A stretch of DNA of 64,000 nucleotides from Brugia malayi (taxonomy: Eukaryota > Nematoda > Chromadorea > Rhabditida > Onchocercidae): contig NW_025062476.1 of the NCBI RefSeq assembly GCF_000002995.4, positions 14,069,001 to 14,133,000 on the forward strand. Reading direction: 5' to 3'. The position numbers were made by a program, and so were the translations under genes. Under the pieces are notes generated by a model. That model was not told the DNA's origin. It saw nothing but the letters and a program-made list of their open reading frames with translations, and did no database searches. Below are positions 13,501 through 25,947 of the stretch, piece by piece; within the stretch, counting starts at the first letter, position 1; each line of letters begins with the position of its first letter.

Positions 13501-14001
13501 ATATCAAAAAAGAAAAAACAAAGTAAAACAAAAAAATTATTTATATGCTTTTTTTTTTCATTTCAACTTTTATTTGATATCACAAAATAATTAAAATAAT
13601 ATAATTTAGTAGTAAAAAGAAGAAAACTTGAGAATTTTATTCTTTTTTTAATCTATCAAATGGTAGAAATAAGAAAAAATGAAAAACAAAGAGAAAAACA
13701 AGCAAATTGCATTGCAAACAGCAAAATATTATTTAAAATTCATTTTGTGTTCAAAAATTTTTTTAATTTCAATTCGAATCTAAAAAATTTTGAAATACTT
13801 TTCTTTCAAAGTGAGTCAAATTCTAAATTTACGAATTTAAATGCTACAATCATCGATAGTTTACGCATCGATATATTGGCGCAATTAGCAATGCATATTT
13901 TGCACAACGATCGCTGATGTATTTGATCAACTCCGCCTCTTCTGTGACATATCCATAAAATAATATTCGCCCTTTTGACAATTTAATCATTTACTCAAAA
14001 A
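4561..14001 (-). CDS. aff-1: EFF-1/AFF-1 family cell-cell fusogen, probably AFF-1
   Basis: Minus-strand exons, 5' to 3': 13990-13865 (ATG at 13990, acceptor at 14001), 10055-9912 or 9889, 9218-9035, 8389-8244, about 7887-7773, 7330-7163, 6905-6702, 6503-6300, 5459-5254, 4843-4561. They encode about 600 residues, close to the roughly 590 of C. elegans AFF-1. Family marks are a cysteine-rich ectodomain with CICDCAG, SVCYRTYY and SEVCCEV, a LIGYVHRSE segment, PRQWLNGLNS just before one C-terminal membrane segment (ALEIALVIVSILATVLI), and a tail of about 20 residues. The short tail favours AFF-1 over EFF-1. Proteins of this family merge plasma membranes of somatic cells and have a class II fusion fold. 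Weak points: the first exon shows no signal peptide, so a further 5' exon is likely; the exon 2/3 phase needs the donor at 9888; the exon 5 acceptor lacks AG. The intron after exon 1 is 3.8 kb. Confidence 0.82.
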
Positions 14002-17000
14002 CTGAAATATTCAATTCAGTATTCGATTATTTGATTTGTAGCAAAAATTTACTTATTTTTTTTTCTTCTGATTAGTCGAACAAAATTTCAAATTTATTGA
14101 TAAAAAAGATCTTTTCTTGTAGATCATTTTTTTTTTTTTGTTTTTCGAAATATTTGTTTATTTGTAATGTCAACAAAAAATAAATAAAAAATAATAAATG
14201 ACAATAAAAAGATGAAAATTACATATTTATTTGAGAATATTTCCAGCATTTATATTACCACTACGTTTGTTGCATAGTAAATAAATTAAATAAAAAAGGA
14301 ACAAAAAAAAAAAAAATGAAAAATGACCTAAATCACAAAGTACAATGCACACTTTCTTCTCTCAATATTCATAAAATCCTTTAACGTGATAATGTTTAAT
14401 TTACGTTCACGTTTTTACACGTTTAATTACAAGAACAAACAATAGGAATATTATTATTATAAAAATATAAAAACCGTTATGAGTTTAATAATAAGTAATG
14501 TTAAATATTAATATACAAAACAGAGAAAATAATCTTTCATTGATATCATTTTCAACAAAAAAATCCAACCTTATTTACATTTTCATATTAAGTAGTCAAT
14601 AATTAATTGCAGCATTTCCTTCTCTTTTTTTTTTTTTTAAATTTTATAAACAAATAATTTCCGAATAAAATTTTCGGAATGCTGAAAAAATGAACAATCT
14701 ACTCTAACGCTCAGGAAAAACTTAGTTTTTCTTCAAATTGCATTTCCTACTTTTATGATTGTTTGTACGACAGACAACAAAAAGAAAATAAACGGAAAAT
14801 ACAAAAATGAATTTTTCCTTCTTTTTACAAATTTTCATTTTCGAACAAAATTTTGAGGAAAAAAATTTTTTTTCGCGAAGTTCATAATTAGTTTATAAAC
14901 CAAAAAGTTTGATTAGTTAGCACAATGTCTTCCGTTTCACACTTTATGGAAATTCTAGCAAATTAAACGAATAAAAGCAGAAAGAAAGCAAACGACAGAT
15001 GTTGAATTAAATTTTGGTAATATTATAATGATTGTATCTGATTTAGTAATATATTACTCAACTAAATATAAATGTTATAAATTTTGAAATCTGTAATTAA
15101 ACATAACAATCTAAACTTGAAATTTCTTCATTACTGAATCATTTAAGGATTTAATTTTAAATATGTAATTTTGTAAATAATATCCTTCTATTTACAAACT
15201 GATTGTTCATTAAAATATGACCTTGAACTTTTTCATTGAATTTCCTATTTTCCGTCTTTTGCAATTTACGAGAGAGAGAGAGAGAGGGACAGCTTTCATT
15301 TTTAATGAACAAACAACTTCTCATTATCATCTTTTTCAAAATTTTCATTTCATTTATTAATTATACACCTTGCGTGCTTACGTCACTTCTCAGATACTTT
15401 AAATAATTAATTTTTTTTCTAATTTCTTTTTTTTTTTTGTCCAAAAATTTTTATTTTGTTCAAATATTGCAAATAATTGCATCAATTAATTAATTAATTC
15501 TTTGCTCTCAAATAGTTACTTACGATAATCACAATGATAATAACAATAATAATAATGACTATAATAATTGATAATCATAACATCAACTATAGTAATAATC
15601 ACAATGACGATGATGATACCCTTCTGACAATAGTAATGATAACAACAATAATATCTGAATATTTTCATTCAAATTTCTATTGATATTTATTTTAAAACGG
15701 GTCACAACTCGATTCAGTCATATCTGATGAATGCAATCGTTATATTATATAAAATGATGAACCGTATTTCCGGTGTTGATCAATCACTACGTATAATTAT
15801 TATTTCTAATGCTCTTATTATTATCATCATTATTCCTACTGTTATTTATATTATTATTCTTATTGTAGTTATAATTTGACGATGCATTATCATCTTTATT
15901 CAATGATTCAGCATTAAACTTGCACTGCAATTGAAATTTAATCATTTCAAACTATTATTATTTTGATATGCAAATTGCAGTCATACATAAAAGATTATTA
16001 TTATAATAATTGCATCATAAACGATGCCAAAAATAATTTGGAAAAGTTATTATATTATGTTACAAAATCTTATGAATTACTATTTGTTATATAAAAATGA
16101 CTTAAATTTCACTATAAATTAAATGCAAAAAATGGATTATTTACTAGCATTAATAAGTTCTTCATCTTTTCAATTTAAAATTTTACATATATTTTCAATT
16201 TTTTAATATTTTAATAATTTTTTTTTATTATTCATTTTTTTACAAAATCTTTTATTTTGTTTTATATAAATTTGCATAAATTATTTTATTATAATCAGCG
16301 ATAAAATAACTCTAAGTAAAATCATTTTATCTTGTAATTTTGAATTTTTGTTTTTTTGTTTTTTTAAATTTATAATTTATTGTTCTCAATTCGTTCAGTT
16401 ATTTACGCACACTTATTTCACGTTTTGCTTTTGCATAAATTTCAAATTTGCAGTAACATAAAAAATACTGAATACATAGCATATTAGCGTATTGGAGTGA
16501 CACACGTAAACGTGATCGTACGTCAAGCAAAATTGTTACATTATTTTTTGGCAATTTTTAACTAAGCTTAATTAGCGATAGTACAATGATGTCAAAAATT
16601 AATTTTAATCCTTAAAATGTTTTAGGAATTTCGAAAGAAAAATTTAATCTTTGAAATATTATATGATCAAATTTATTTCCAATTTTTGAATTTCGTAAGA
16701 AAAATAAAAAAAGGAAACCGAATAAATTTATTAGTAAGCAAATTTCTAAAATTTTCAGAACTCGAAAAAATCAAAGAGAATTTCAAAATAATTTTTAAAA
16801 AAAGTAAAATTGTGACTTTTTTTCATACAATTAAAAGAGAAAAAATTAACTTTCCTAGTTAATCAGCGCCTTACAAAAGTAACACTTGCAAATTTCAATA
16901 AAAAAAAATCATACAATTCCAAAATGTCAATGAATCTCTCAAAATTACATATTTCATTGTGGCATCAGAGCATCTCAAAAATTGTTTTAATATTTCATAC

Positions 17001-18474
17001 ATTTAACACTTTCAATTTTTGAATTTCATAAGTAAAATGAAATAAATGACAAAAATTTAAAAATGCAAAAATTAAGCAAAAAATTTTTTGGAAAAATAAT
17101 TGCACGAATTAATTATTTGAATCAAAAAAAAAAAAATAGAAGAAAAAAGCATAAAATAAGTGAAACATTTTAAATTTTCACTTCATTTTGGCTATAAATG
17201 GTTTAGTTGAAAATTTGGTTGAAAATTCTATAAATGAGAGAGATCAAAGGAGATAACGAATGCTAATAGAAAATGCAAGAAGTCGGGTCACGTTTAATTC
17301 TTTGACCTCTTTTTTGTGATGGGTTCTAATTTTGAATGACTACTATTATTATTCATTGATGACTACCCAAAATCTATTTAAAAGATGCTACCTAAATCAA
17401 AACTAATTTAGCACTATAAAACGATAATTTTAATAGATTGAAAAGATTAGTGGAGAAAACTTCATTATTCTAAACTTATAGCTAATTTTAAAGTGTTAAT
17501 TTGAAATTCAAAATTTTATATTTAATTCAACGAAATGAAATGCTACAGAATATTGGATGATAAAAGTAACAAAATGAAATGAAAAAAAAAAAAGCAAACG
17601 TTAAGCTTACATTAAAGCATCAAATTTGTTATAAAATGCAGCTGTTAGATATTATAAATTGTTTTTTATAGCTTTTTCTAGGGAAAAAATTTTTTTAAAT
17701 TTTTAAAATCATAGAAATATGCTTAATTAAAAGCTAAGTAATAATTAATGTATTTTCAAATTTTGAAATTGTAATTTTATAATGATCGGATAATCATTAC
17801 TCTTAATTTGATTGAGAAAAAAGTATTTTAAATGAAATGCAAAAAAAAAAAAAAAAATTTCTCGATTAATTTATGAAAATAATAACATTTTATCACTAAT
17901 TCAATTTATTCTATTTTTTAATTCGATTACTTTTCTTTTAAATATATGCATGTAATAAACAGAAATCTATTAAAATTTATTGATTGACTTTTAGCTGTAA
18001 TTTATAAAAGTAATACATTTAAAAAAAGGTATAAAATTTATTAGAAACTAATGAATGTTAAATCGATAAGAAATTAATGAAATCAATATAATGAGAATGC
18101 ATTTTCCTTCCAATTATAATTATTTATCAAATATTTGATAAATTTTATTAGCATTAAAAATTTGTTTTATGCCATTAAATCATAAATTATTTATTACTTT
18201 ATTAGAGTGAAAAAATTAATGAGAAAAAGAACAAATAGTACAAATATCCTCAAAATATTTAATTAATGAAGAAGAAAAAAAAAAGACGAAAACATAATAC
18301 TTCAAATATAATACTTTAACGAAAATATAATTACTTTTTTTTCTAAAATTATTTTTTATTTTTTTGTACAAAGAAATTTTTACAAATTATTTGCATTCAT
18401 TTTTGCTTGTAGCAATGATTAAAGTTTTGATAATTTAATAAGTCAAAAACTGTTTTTACATATTTTACGTCATT

Positions 18475-18760
18475 TTCTATTTTTTTCTCACTTTCAATAT
18501 CATTTTGATAATTCAGCAAATTATAAATAACTAAATTTTAATTTTTGATTTATTTTGTTAAGCAGCCTTAAGCTTAAGCTTAAATTGGATAGATATGCTT
18601 TAAGTGAGCTACGAGAGAAAAATTATCTTTTCATTAAACTTTTGAATATTTTACACATTCTGCACTGCTTCCTCACTTCAAATATCATTTTACTGTCTCA
18701 GCAAATTGCAACTAGGCCTTAATCTTCGATTTCAAGTTGAGCCTTAAACCTATGACAAGC
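18475..18760. repeat. Diverged tandem duplication, period about 185 bp
   Basis: The segments at about 18475-18575 and 18655-18760 share an ordered set of similar blocks: a TATTTTAC-like start, CTCACTT-CAATATCATTTT, TCAGCAAATT, a TTAATTTTTGATTT-like block and AGCCTTAA. There are many substitutions and small gaps. By eye this is an old duplication; its origin is unknown. Confidence 0.45.
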
Positions 18761-20829
18761 ATTAGGCCTCATTTATATGCCATTAGCCGCCTTGTATCGA
18801 CTAATGCATCCTTTCGAGATTCTCACTCTCCCTTTTCTGATATAACAGCCAAACACATCGCTCTTAGAAACTTTCACCAATTTACTTTATTATACTTTAC
18901 TTTTTCTACAACGTTTTCTTCTCCTAAATATTATTTCTATATAAATAGGCGAAAAAAAAAAAGAACAGAAATAAAATTTTTTGTAAAAATCATCAAAAAA
19001 TTAAAAAATTTTTTTGGAAAAGTTTATTTTGAATTTCAAATCGAGTTGTTTTTTAATTTATATTAACAAATTTTTCTCCGTAATTAATCAGATTTTTTAA
19101 ATTGCAAATCTGATCAATTAATACATAATTTGAGGAGACTTTTTTATATTGTTATATAGCTTTATTATTTCTTTTCTATACTCAATTTAACATTTACATT
19201 TTATAAAAATTTTTGTTGCGCGTTTTATTCTTTCCTTTGCAAATTGTTTCTTCTAATGAACAAAATGAAACATTTAAAAATGACAAAATTTTTATTTCGA
19301 AAATATAAAAAAATGTAAAATTTGATGATTTGGTAATTTTAATATATTTCAACAAATTTACAAATATAAATGTGCGAACAAACAGGAAAGAACGATTTGT
19401 AAAAAAGATAATTGCAAAAAAAAAAAAAAAAAAGGAATAATGATAAGAATGTAAGTGATAAAATATGGATTGTACTGTATTCAATTAGTGTTGAATTATT
19501 GCTTCCAAATTTTTCACTTTTTTCAAAAAAAAAAAATCTTTCTTTTTTTTGATTTTTTCCTTTCGTTTATTATAAAACAACCATAGAAATTTCAAATGAT
19601 TCATAGCTTTCGCTACTAAATAAATCTTACAATTTTTAAGAAATAAAAAAATTTTATGTTTAAAAAAGTGAACTTATCATTTACAATAATCTTACATTTG
19701 TTTCTAAAAATTTTTGTTGATTTGATCAAATTTTTCCTACCCTTTAAAGTGATCAATCAGTAAAATTGTTCGAGAATTCTTCCTTTTTTCTTCGTTTTTA
19801 TATGGCTTTCACTGTTTATGTTTCCTTTCTTTTGTTCATAGTTTTAAAGAATTTTAATCTGAGAAAAAAAAAATAAATAAAACATTTATTGTTGAGTTCA
19901 ACTGTTAGTTTTCATTTTAGTCTTTCTATCAAAAAAGAAAATTGTTGCAAAAAAATAATTGTTAGAAGAGTGATGAAAAAATTGAAAAATTAGAATCCAA
20001 GATTTTATTTTTAATTATCATTATTTTAATAAATAAAGAAGGCAAAATATAAGTAAGTAATTGTATGAATAAAATGAAATGTGGCAAAAAAAAAAAAATC
20101 AAATGCTAAATATGAAAAGAACATTTGAATATTAAATTTCGTTTTTTAATTAAATCGCTTTTTCTTTTCTTTAAATCTTAACAAAACTGATATTGTATTA
20201 TTATCGATGATTACTTAGTTAAAGTTGGCACAAATAATTGTATTAATGGTAAAAAACAATATAAGCAATAGTAATAGTAATGTAACTCAAATTAAAAAAG
20301 AACGAATATCCAAAAATAAAAAAATTTGAATAATATATTTTTGATAATTTGCTCCATATTACACGAATTAGCAGTAATATCGATAATATTTCAAAAGTTA
20401 ATTCCCTCTTTTCCTTTTCAAATTGTAAACAAAGCTGTATTATTATTTCCTTCCTTTTTTTTTTTATAATTTTGAATTTAATTATTCTATTTTTTCCCGA
20501 CAAAATTAAATCTTTTAATTTAACAAAAAATCACATTCGCTGTTTTTATGTCAATGTCACTTTAGTATATTACTAGCACTAATAACAAGCCATAATTTCA
20601 GAAAGTAACCATCGCCATGGATACAAAACTAAGCCCTCGATGCTCAACTAGTAATCAGCACTTCATCACCACAACAATGCATTCTTATCATTTCTGAGCG
20701 ATGTTAACGAGGCCGAGAGAGAGACTCCTTCTCTTCCTCTACTTTACTTCAGTAGTAAGTCCTCAAGTCCTTCCATTATTTGCCACAATAGGTTGGTAAT
20801 AATAGTAACAGTAGAGCCAGGTAGGTCAG

Positions 20830-21240
20830 TATAAAAGTTATTATTAACAGTAATGATAGTGGCAATAATGCTAATTTTAATAATGTGAAGTAATGACAAT
20901 AATAATTAGTATGCTTAATAATGATATTAATATCAATAATAATTGCCCAAAATTTAAGAAAAAAAGTTCTATAATCTCATATGAAAACACTATATAATAA
21001 TAATACTTTTTTAATAATACTGATAATTTCAGCAACGAAAACATTAATAATGATAATGATAACGATATTAATAGTAACAAAAAATAATAACGGTAATAAT
21101 AATAATAATAAATAGTGCAGAAATAGCAATGATAAGGAAAATAACAGTGTATGATATAATGACAATAACAATAATAATAGTAGTGGTAATATTGTTAACA
21201 ATAATAATAATAATAACATTAACAGAAATAATAATAACAT
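20830..21240. repeat. Imperfect AAT/GAT trinucleotide-rich tract
   Basis: The plus strand is built from AAT, AAC, GAT and AGT triplets. Read on the minus strand it yields leucine- and isoleucine-rich open frames, which are artefacts of the repeat. Confidence 0.7.
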
Positions 21241-22997
21241 TTAACAATAGTTATTGTATTTAGTTTTTTTTGACGGTTTAACTCATATTAATAAAAAGTA
21301 CTAGCTGCAGTTATTAATGATAATGATAGAGAAAATTGATATGCAGTGATTGATATGCACTTTAGTATTGATGTTACCACTGCCAAACAATATGATAAAT
21401 CAAGCATTTATTTGAAAAAAAATAAATTATTCTTAGTAGCTGAATCTTATCAAGATGTAAGTATTAGAATTTGAAACTAGAAAATTTTTAACAACTTTTT
21501 TAATTTCTTATATTATCATCATTTACACTTTTTTGACATTGTAAAAAAAGCCTGAAATGGATGGTTTTATTAATAAACTAGAAAATCTATTATTATTGAT
21601 TTAAATAAACAAAAAGCAAATTGAAATAATTGAATTCAAATTAAAAACTGAAAAATTAAAATATAATTGTTATTTTTTGTTTACTATCCCCATTAGCAAG
21701 GTAAGCATTACAAATGTAACAAATGTTTAAATATTAATTTGAACAAAATTATTAGCTTTTATAAAAATGATTCATCCAGCCAAAATATTTGCTTTAATAG
21801 CTAATTTGCCTTTCATCTCTCTTTTATTTATTTTTTTTCTTTTAAATAATACTTAAGTTATACATATTTTCTCTATATATATGACAAAATATTTTATGTT
21901 AATTTGATTGTAAACAGAAAGCGGAAATGATCTGAGATAAATTTATTGCTCTGATAGCAATAAAAAAATTTTTGTGTTTTTTCCTCTTTTCATTTAGTTA
22001 GTAAACATTTTTTAAAAAAAGAAAAAAATGAATGAATTTTACATTTAATAAGAAATTTTATGATTTTATATTAAATATAATTTGTTTGTATTTACCACTT
22101 ATTTCTTTCTTTCAACAATATTTTGCATATTATTTGTACATTTTCTCATTTTCTTTTCTTTTTTTGAGCTTAGCGAGAAGAATAACAAAATTATAAAGTA
22201 TGATAATTGTGAACTGTAATTGGTTTTCAGCCTAAATTTTATGTGACACTTTTAAGTGTTAAGTAATTCTCAGTCTGCCACTGATGACATTCTCAAATGC
22301 ATTTTTTTAATTAATTAATATGGAGCGATTCATTTTTGATTGCTAAGGTTTAAACTAATAATTAAGGAAATTGATAATAAAGTATAATTAAACTGTAATA
22401 TTATGTCTAGTATGATATATTACAAGTAAAAATATTTTTTTTTTGTTGATTTAATTGCTTAGGAAAATATATTATTTTCAAAAAAATATAAGTGAAATAA
22501 TTGAGTTGGAATAATAGTGTTAACACAATTTCTGGTTCAGGAATGATAAAATTATTTCAAAAATTGCAAAAAAGAAAATATACGGAATTATCCGGATTAT
22601 TTCGACAACAGGAAATATTACGAATTTAGACGAAATGGTGGAAGAAGTTAAGTTGAGATGATAGAATGAAATGCAATAAGTTAGCTGAATTAAAATTGTC
22701 CTCTTTCATTACTAAAGAGCAGTTTTAATTGAAAATTAATAATAGCTTACTTTGTTAGTTTAATTATTTAAAAGAAAAAATTGGAATTTTAAAAGTATAC
22801 AGAGTAAAAATCAAAGTAAGACAACATCGATACTGATCAAAAAAGACAACTGTTGATTAATAAGACTTAAAAGGTTAATTCAAGCTTAAAATCTAATTAC
22901 TATTTGTTCATGTCAAGATTGATCAAAATGTTTATTAAATTGTAAAATATTTAATGTAATTTTATTCGATAACTATTAAATTAATATTTAACTTCAG

Positions 22998-24554
22998 ATT
23001 TCATCACTTTTGCTGTGTTACTACTCTGGAATTTATTGTCTCTACTCAAAATGCCTACCATCTTGGCTAGCCAAGAATCGTCAACGTGTTCAGGTCATTA
23101 TTTTCTTCCACTCTTAATTAATTCGATCATTATCACAGCATATACTGATAACCACTACTCTAACCCTATAATCATACCCATAATCAGTAATCATTAGATC
23201 ACTATATTGTATTCATTAATCATTATAAGCTGCTCATAATCTCCAATAATCATCATTTATTCATGATCATTAGTGATATCATTATATTCATGATAATAAT
23301 TATCGATTTAACCATAATCATGCTAATCACTACTGATTACAATCTAATAAGTGGTCACAATATCAATACTCATCATCAATACTTGGAGAGTTATACTTTC
23401 CACAATCGTTATCACTGTCGTAATAATAATAATATTAATGCATACTATATTTGTTGAAATTGGTAATATTCTTTTTTCTTTTCAAATTGCTCATTATTAT
23501 CATTGTAGTGAATTATGTTGAGTTCTATTTCCGGTTTTCGTATTTCAGGAAAACGGACAACTCGTAGAAGATGGAAGAAGTAAAATGAGAATAAAAAATG
23601 AAAATGACACAGCGAGTAGCTATCAAATATTTGAATTATTTGTAATATGTACAGCAACATTTATCCTATTATTATCATTTATTTGGTTACTTGCTAATTC
23701 GATATTTAAAAATGCTGAAATTAGGCAGACGTATGGTAGATTTGTGAGTTTGTTTGTTTTCTTTTAAAAATAAAAGAAATAAAATTATAAATAAAAGTAA
23801 ATTCAAAAAGGGATTGGAAAAGATGAAAATAGTGAAATAAAAGAAAAAAGGCAATTGCATTAATTATTTGTTATTTTTTTTATTTTTTGAATCAATCAAA
23901 TTAGATAAGCGCAAATTAAAATAATCAGTAACTATTACATTTTACAATTTTATCTGCAATTTAATCAATTAATTAATTTTGATTGCAAAATTGAAATGTT
24001 CGATGCTAAGTAAGAAGAAGTGAAAGTTATACAATATGATTTAAGTACTTTTCAAGATCAAATTTTATTGAAATAATAATATTTTATCATATAATACAAT
24101 TAGAAATAATCTGATAACTAAAAATTTTTGAAAATTTAATTGCTTTTATTTTAAAGTTTATTTGGAAATTTAAAAGAAAGAAAAACTTAACTAACTTTGT
24201 AACAGTTAAAATAATTACCAGAAAAAAGTGAAAATTTTAAAAATTAAAAAGAAAACAAATATATTATAAGGAAATGCCAACTGCTGTGATATGCTCATTA
24301 TTTGCTGGAATTTGCGCTGTCACCGAATTTCACTATTCCATCGATTATTCATTCTTGCATTGGAGTGATAAATGGACATTCGCTGGTGTAAGCATATTTT
24401 ATTTTATTATCAATTATAAAAAATTATTGTTAAAAAAAATTAAAAAATTTAAAAATCTGTTTTCTCATTTTCAAAATGTTTATTTTGCTATTTTCAGATT
24501 GATGCAACAGCGCTATCGTTTTTGCATGCAATTATTGCATTTGCATTACATTAA
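22998..24554 (+). CDS. C-terminal exons of an unrecognised multi-pass membrane protein
   Basis: Four plus-strand exons join without phase conflict: 22998-23093, 23549-23743, 24271-24387 and 24498-24554 (stop TAA). All introns are phase 0, with donors GTCATT, GTGAGT and GTAAGC and acceptors ending TTCAG, TTCAG, ATAAG and TTCAG. The visible part is 154 residues. It shows a first hydrophobic patch (SSLLLCYYSGIYCLY), a polar linker, a strong membrane segment in exon 2 (FELFVICTATFILLLSFIWLL), a third in exon 3 (AVICSLFAGICAV, then an aromatic-rich loop) and a short fourth at the C-terminus (ALSFLHAIIAFAL). The layout suggests a small three- or four-pass protein of tetraspan type, but I cannot name the family. 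The 5' end is not found; a candidate first exon is at 20602-20650. It ends 1.4 kb from, and facing, the dnsn-1 gene. Confidence 0.6.
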
Positions 24555-25947
24555 TTGGAAACCAATGAATTTTTCAAAAAATTGCAATTCTTAGGTTTCT
24601 TTTTTTGTGCAAATAAATTTGTAAAATTTTCGTTTCTTTTTTTGTCTTAAAGTGATTATTGTTATTATGAAGAATCTGTTATATAATAGTGTTGGCTAAA
24701 ATATTTAATGGTATTGCGATACTATCACACGATAAATGCTGACAGTTTGTATGGTAATATTAATAATATTTTAAAATCAGAAATTTTCCAAATGCAATTT
24801 TTTCTTCTCAATTTGATTGAAAATGAAAAAAGAATTTACCACGTATTGATGATAATAACATATCATGAATTAAATGGAATAATTTTAAATGTCAATTTCG
24901 AAATGAATTATACAAAATTTTAAAAAATGATATGTCGACAAGCTAATAATAATGTCGGACCAAACAATTGAGTTAGGATAAGAAACAATATTACTTTTGA
25001 AAAGGATGCACTAAATCTTTTAATAAGTTACAACAAGTTGTTCATTTTATATAATTAGCTTAATCTTTTTCTATTTCGATTATGTGCCTTCTTTCTTCTA
25101 TTTTGTTGAAATAAATTTGTGAAATTTCTTATTTTTTGTTTGTTTAAAGCAAGTAATTATCGTTGTTGTGAAGAAACTGCTACATTTGTCATTTCGGAAC
25201 AATTTCATCGAAATGATAAAGAAAAAAAATTGAAACTTATGTAACGCATATAAACTTTTCAACGACAATTGTAATTGTAATAGTTAAGAAATGAAAGTAA
25301 GCATTATGCTTCACCAATAAAATAACTCATGCATTTACAAATGTATGAAAATCTTTTGTACTTTTGAACACAACAATAATATGAACGATACTTTTAAATG
25401 AACAACAGTAAACAATCTAAGTATCATTCACCCGTAATAGAAATGAAATTTAACATGTAAAAAAGAAGCATAAAATGTAATCTTTTCAAGAGAAAAGAAA
25501 AACAAGACAAAAATTACATAAAAATATAATATTTATGCAGTTTATTATTGGTCATCCGAACATCTAAATGTCATCAAATCGATAAGTGTATATATTAGAA
25601 TAAATTGAACAAATGGTATTTAATATTTTTTTCAGCTACATTAGAGTAACTGTCATATTTTTCGATATGAGCACAAAAAATATCTCAAAAAATTTAATAT
25701 CTTTCCCAAAAAAAGAACGATGAGATCAAGAAAATAACAGATTGATAATAAAGAGTAGGAGTAAAGCGAAACATAACTTAGATCAATCACAGTTGCTATC
25801 TATCATTTCCAATACCACTCGATTGAGCTCGATGGGATATATGCATGCTAACTAATGAATGATGGTATCATTCTATAATAGAGCGATTCATCTTAAAAGT
25901 TAGAATGATGAAAGACATCCACCATATATATTTAAAACAAATAAAAA
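24555..25947. other. Convergent intergenic region
   Basis: AT-rich spacer between the 3' ends of the unknown membrane-protein gene and dnsn-1. An open frame of 71 codons near 24708-24923 has no splice sites or recognisable content. I see nothing else in it. Confidence 0.5.

Larger units (their letters stand above)
14002..22997. other. Long AT-rich intergenic region, no supported gene
   Basis: This 9-kb stretch separates the divergent fusogen and unknown membrane-protein genes. Nearly all of it is AT-rich with homopolymers; the open frames in it are short and low-complexity. Three places stand out. A (GA)n run lies at 15270-15288, and a diverged duplication at 18475-18760. A GC-richer patch at 20590-20760 contains a TTTCAG acceptor, an ATG in good context (20617) and a possible donor at 20651, which might be the first exon of the gene at 22998-24554. 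A missing signal-peptide exon of the fusogen could also lie in its left part, but I could not identify one. Confidence 0.5.

Noticed and set aside
13660..13917. Plus-strand open frame of 85 codons
   Set aside because: Its better-looking end is antisense to the phase-consistent first fusogen exon; the rest is A/T low complexity.
20877..21240. Leucine-rich open frames on the minus strand
   Set aside because: They arise from AAT/AGT/GAT triplet repeats and have no initiation or splice support.
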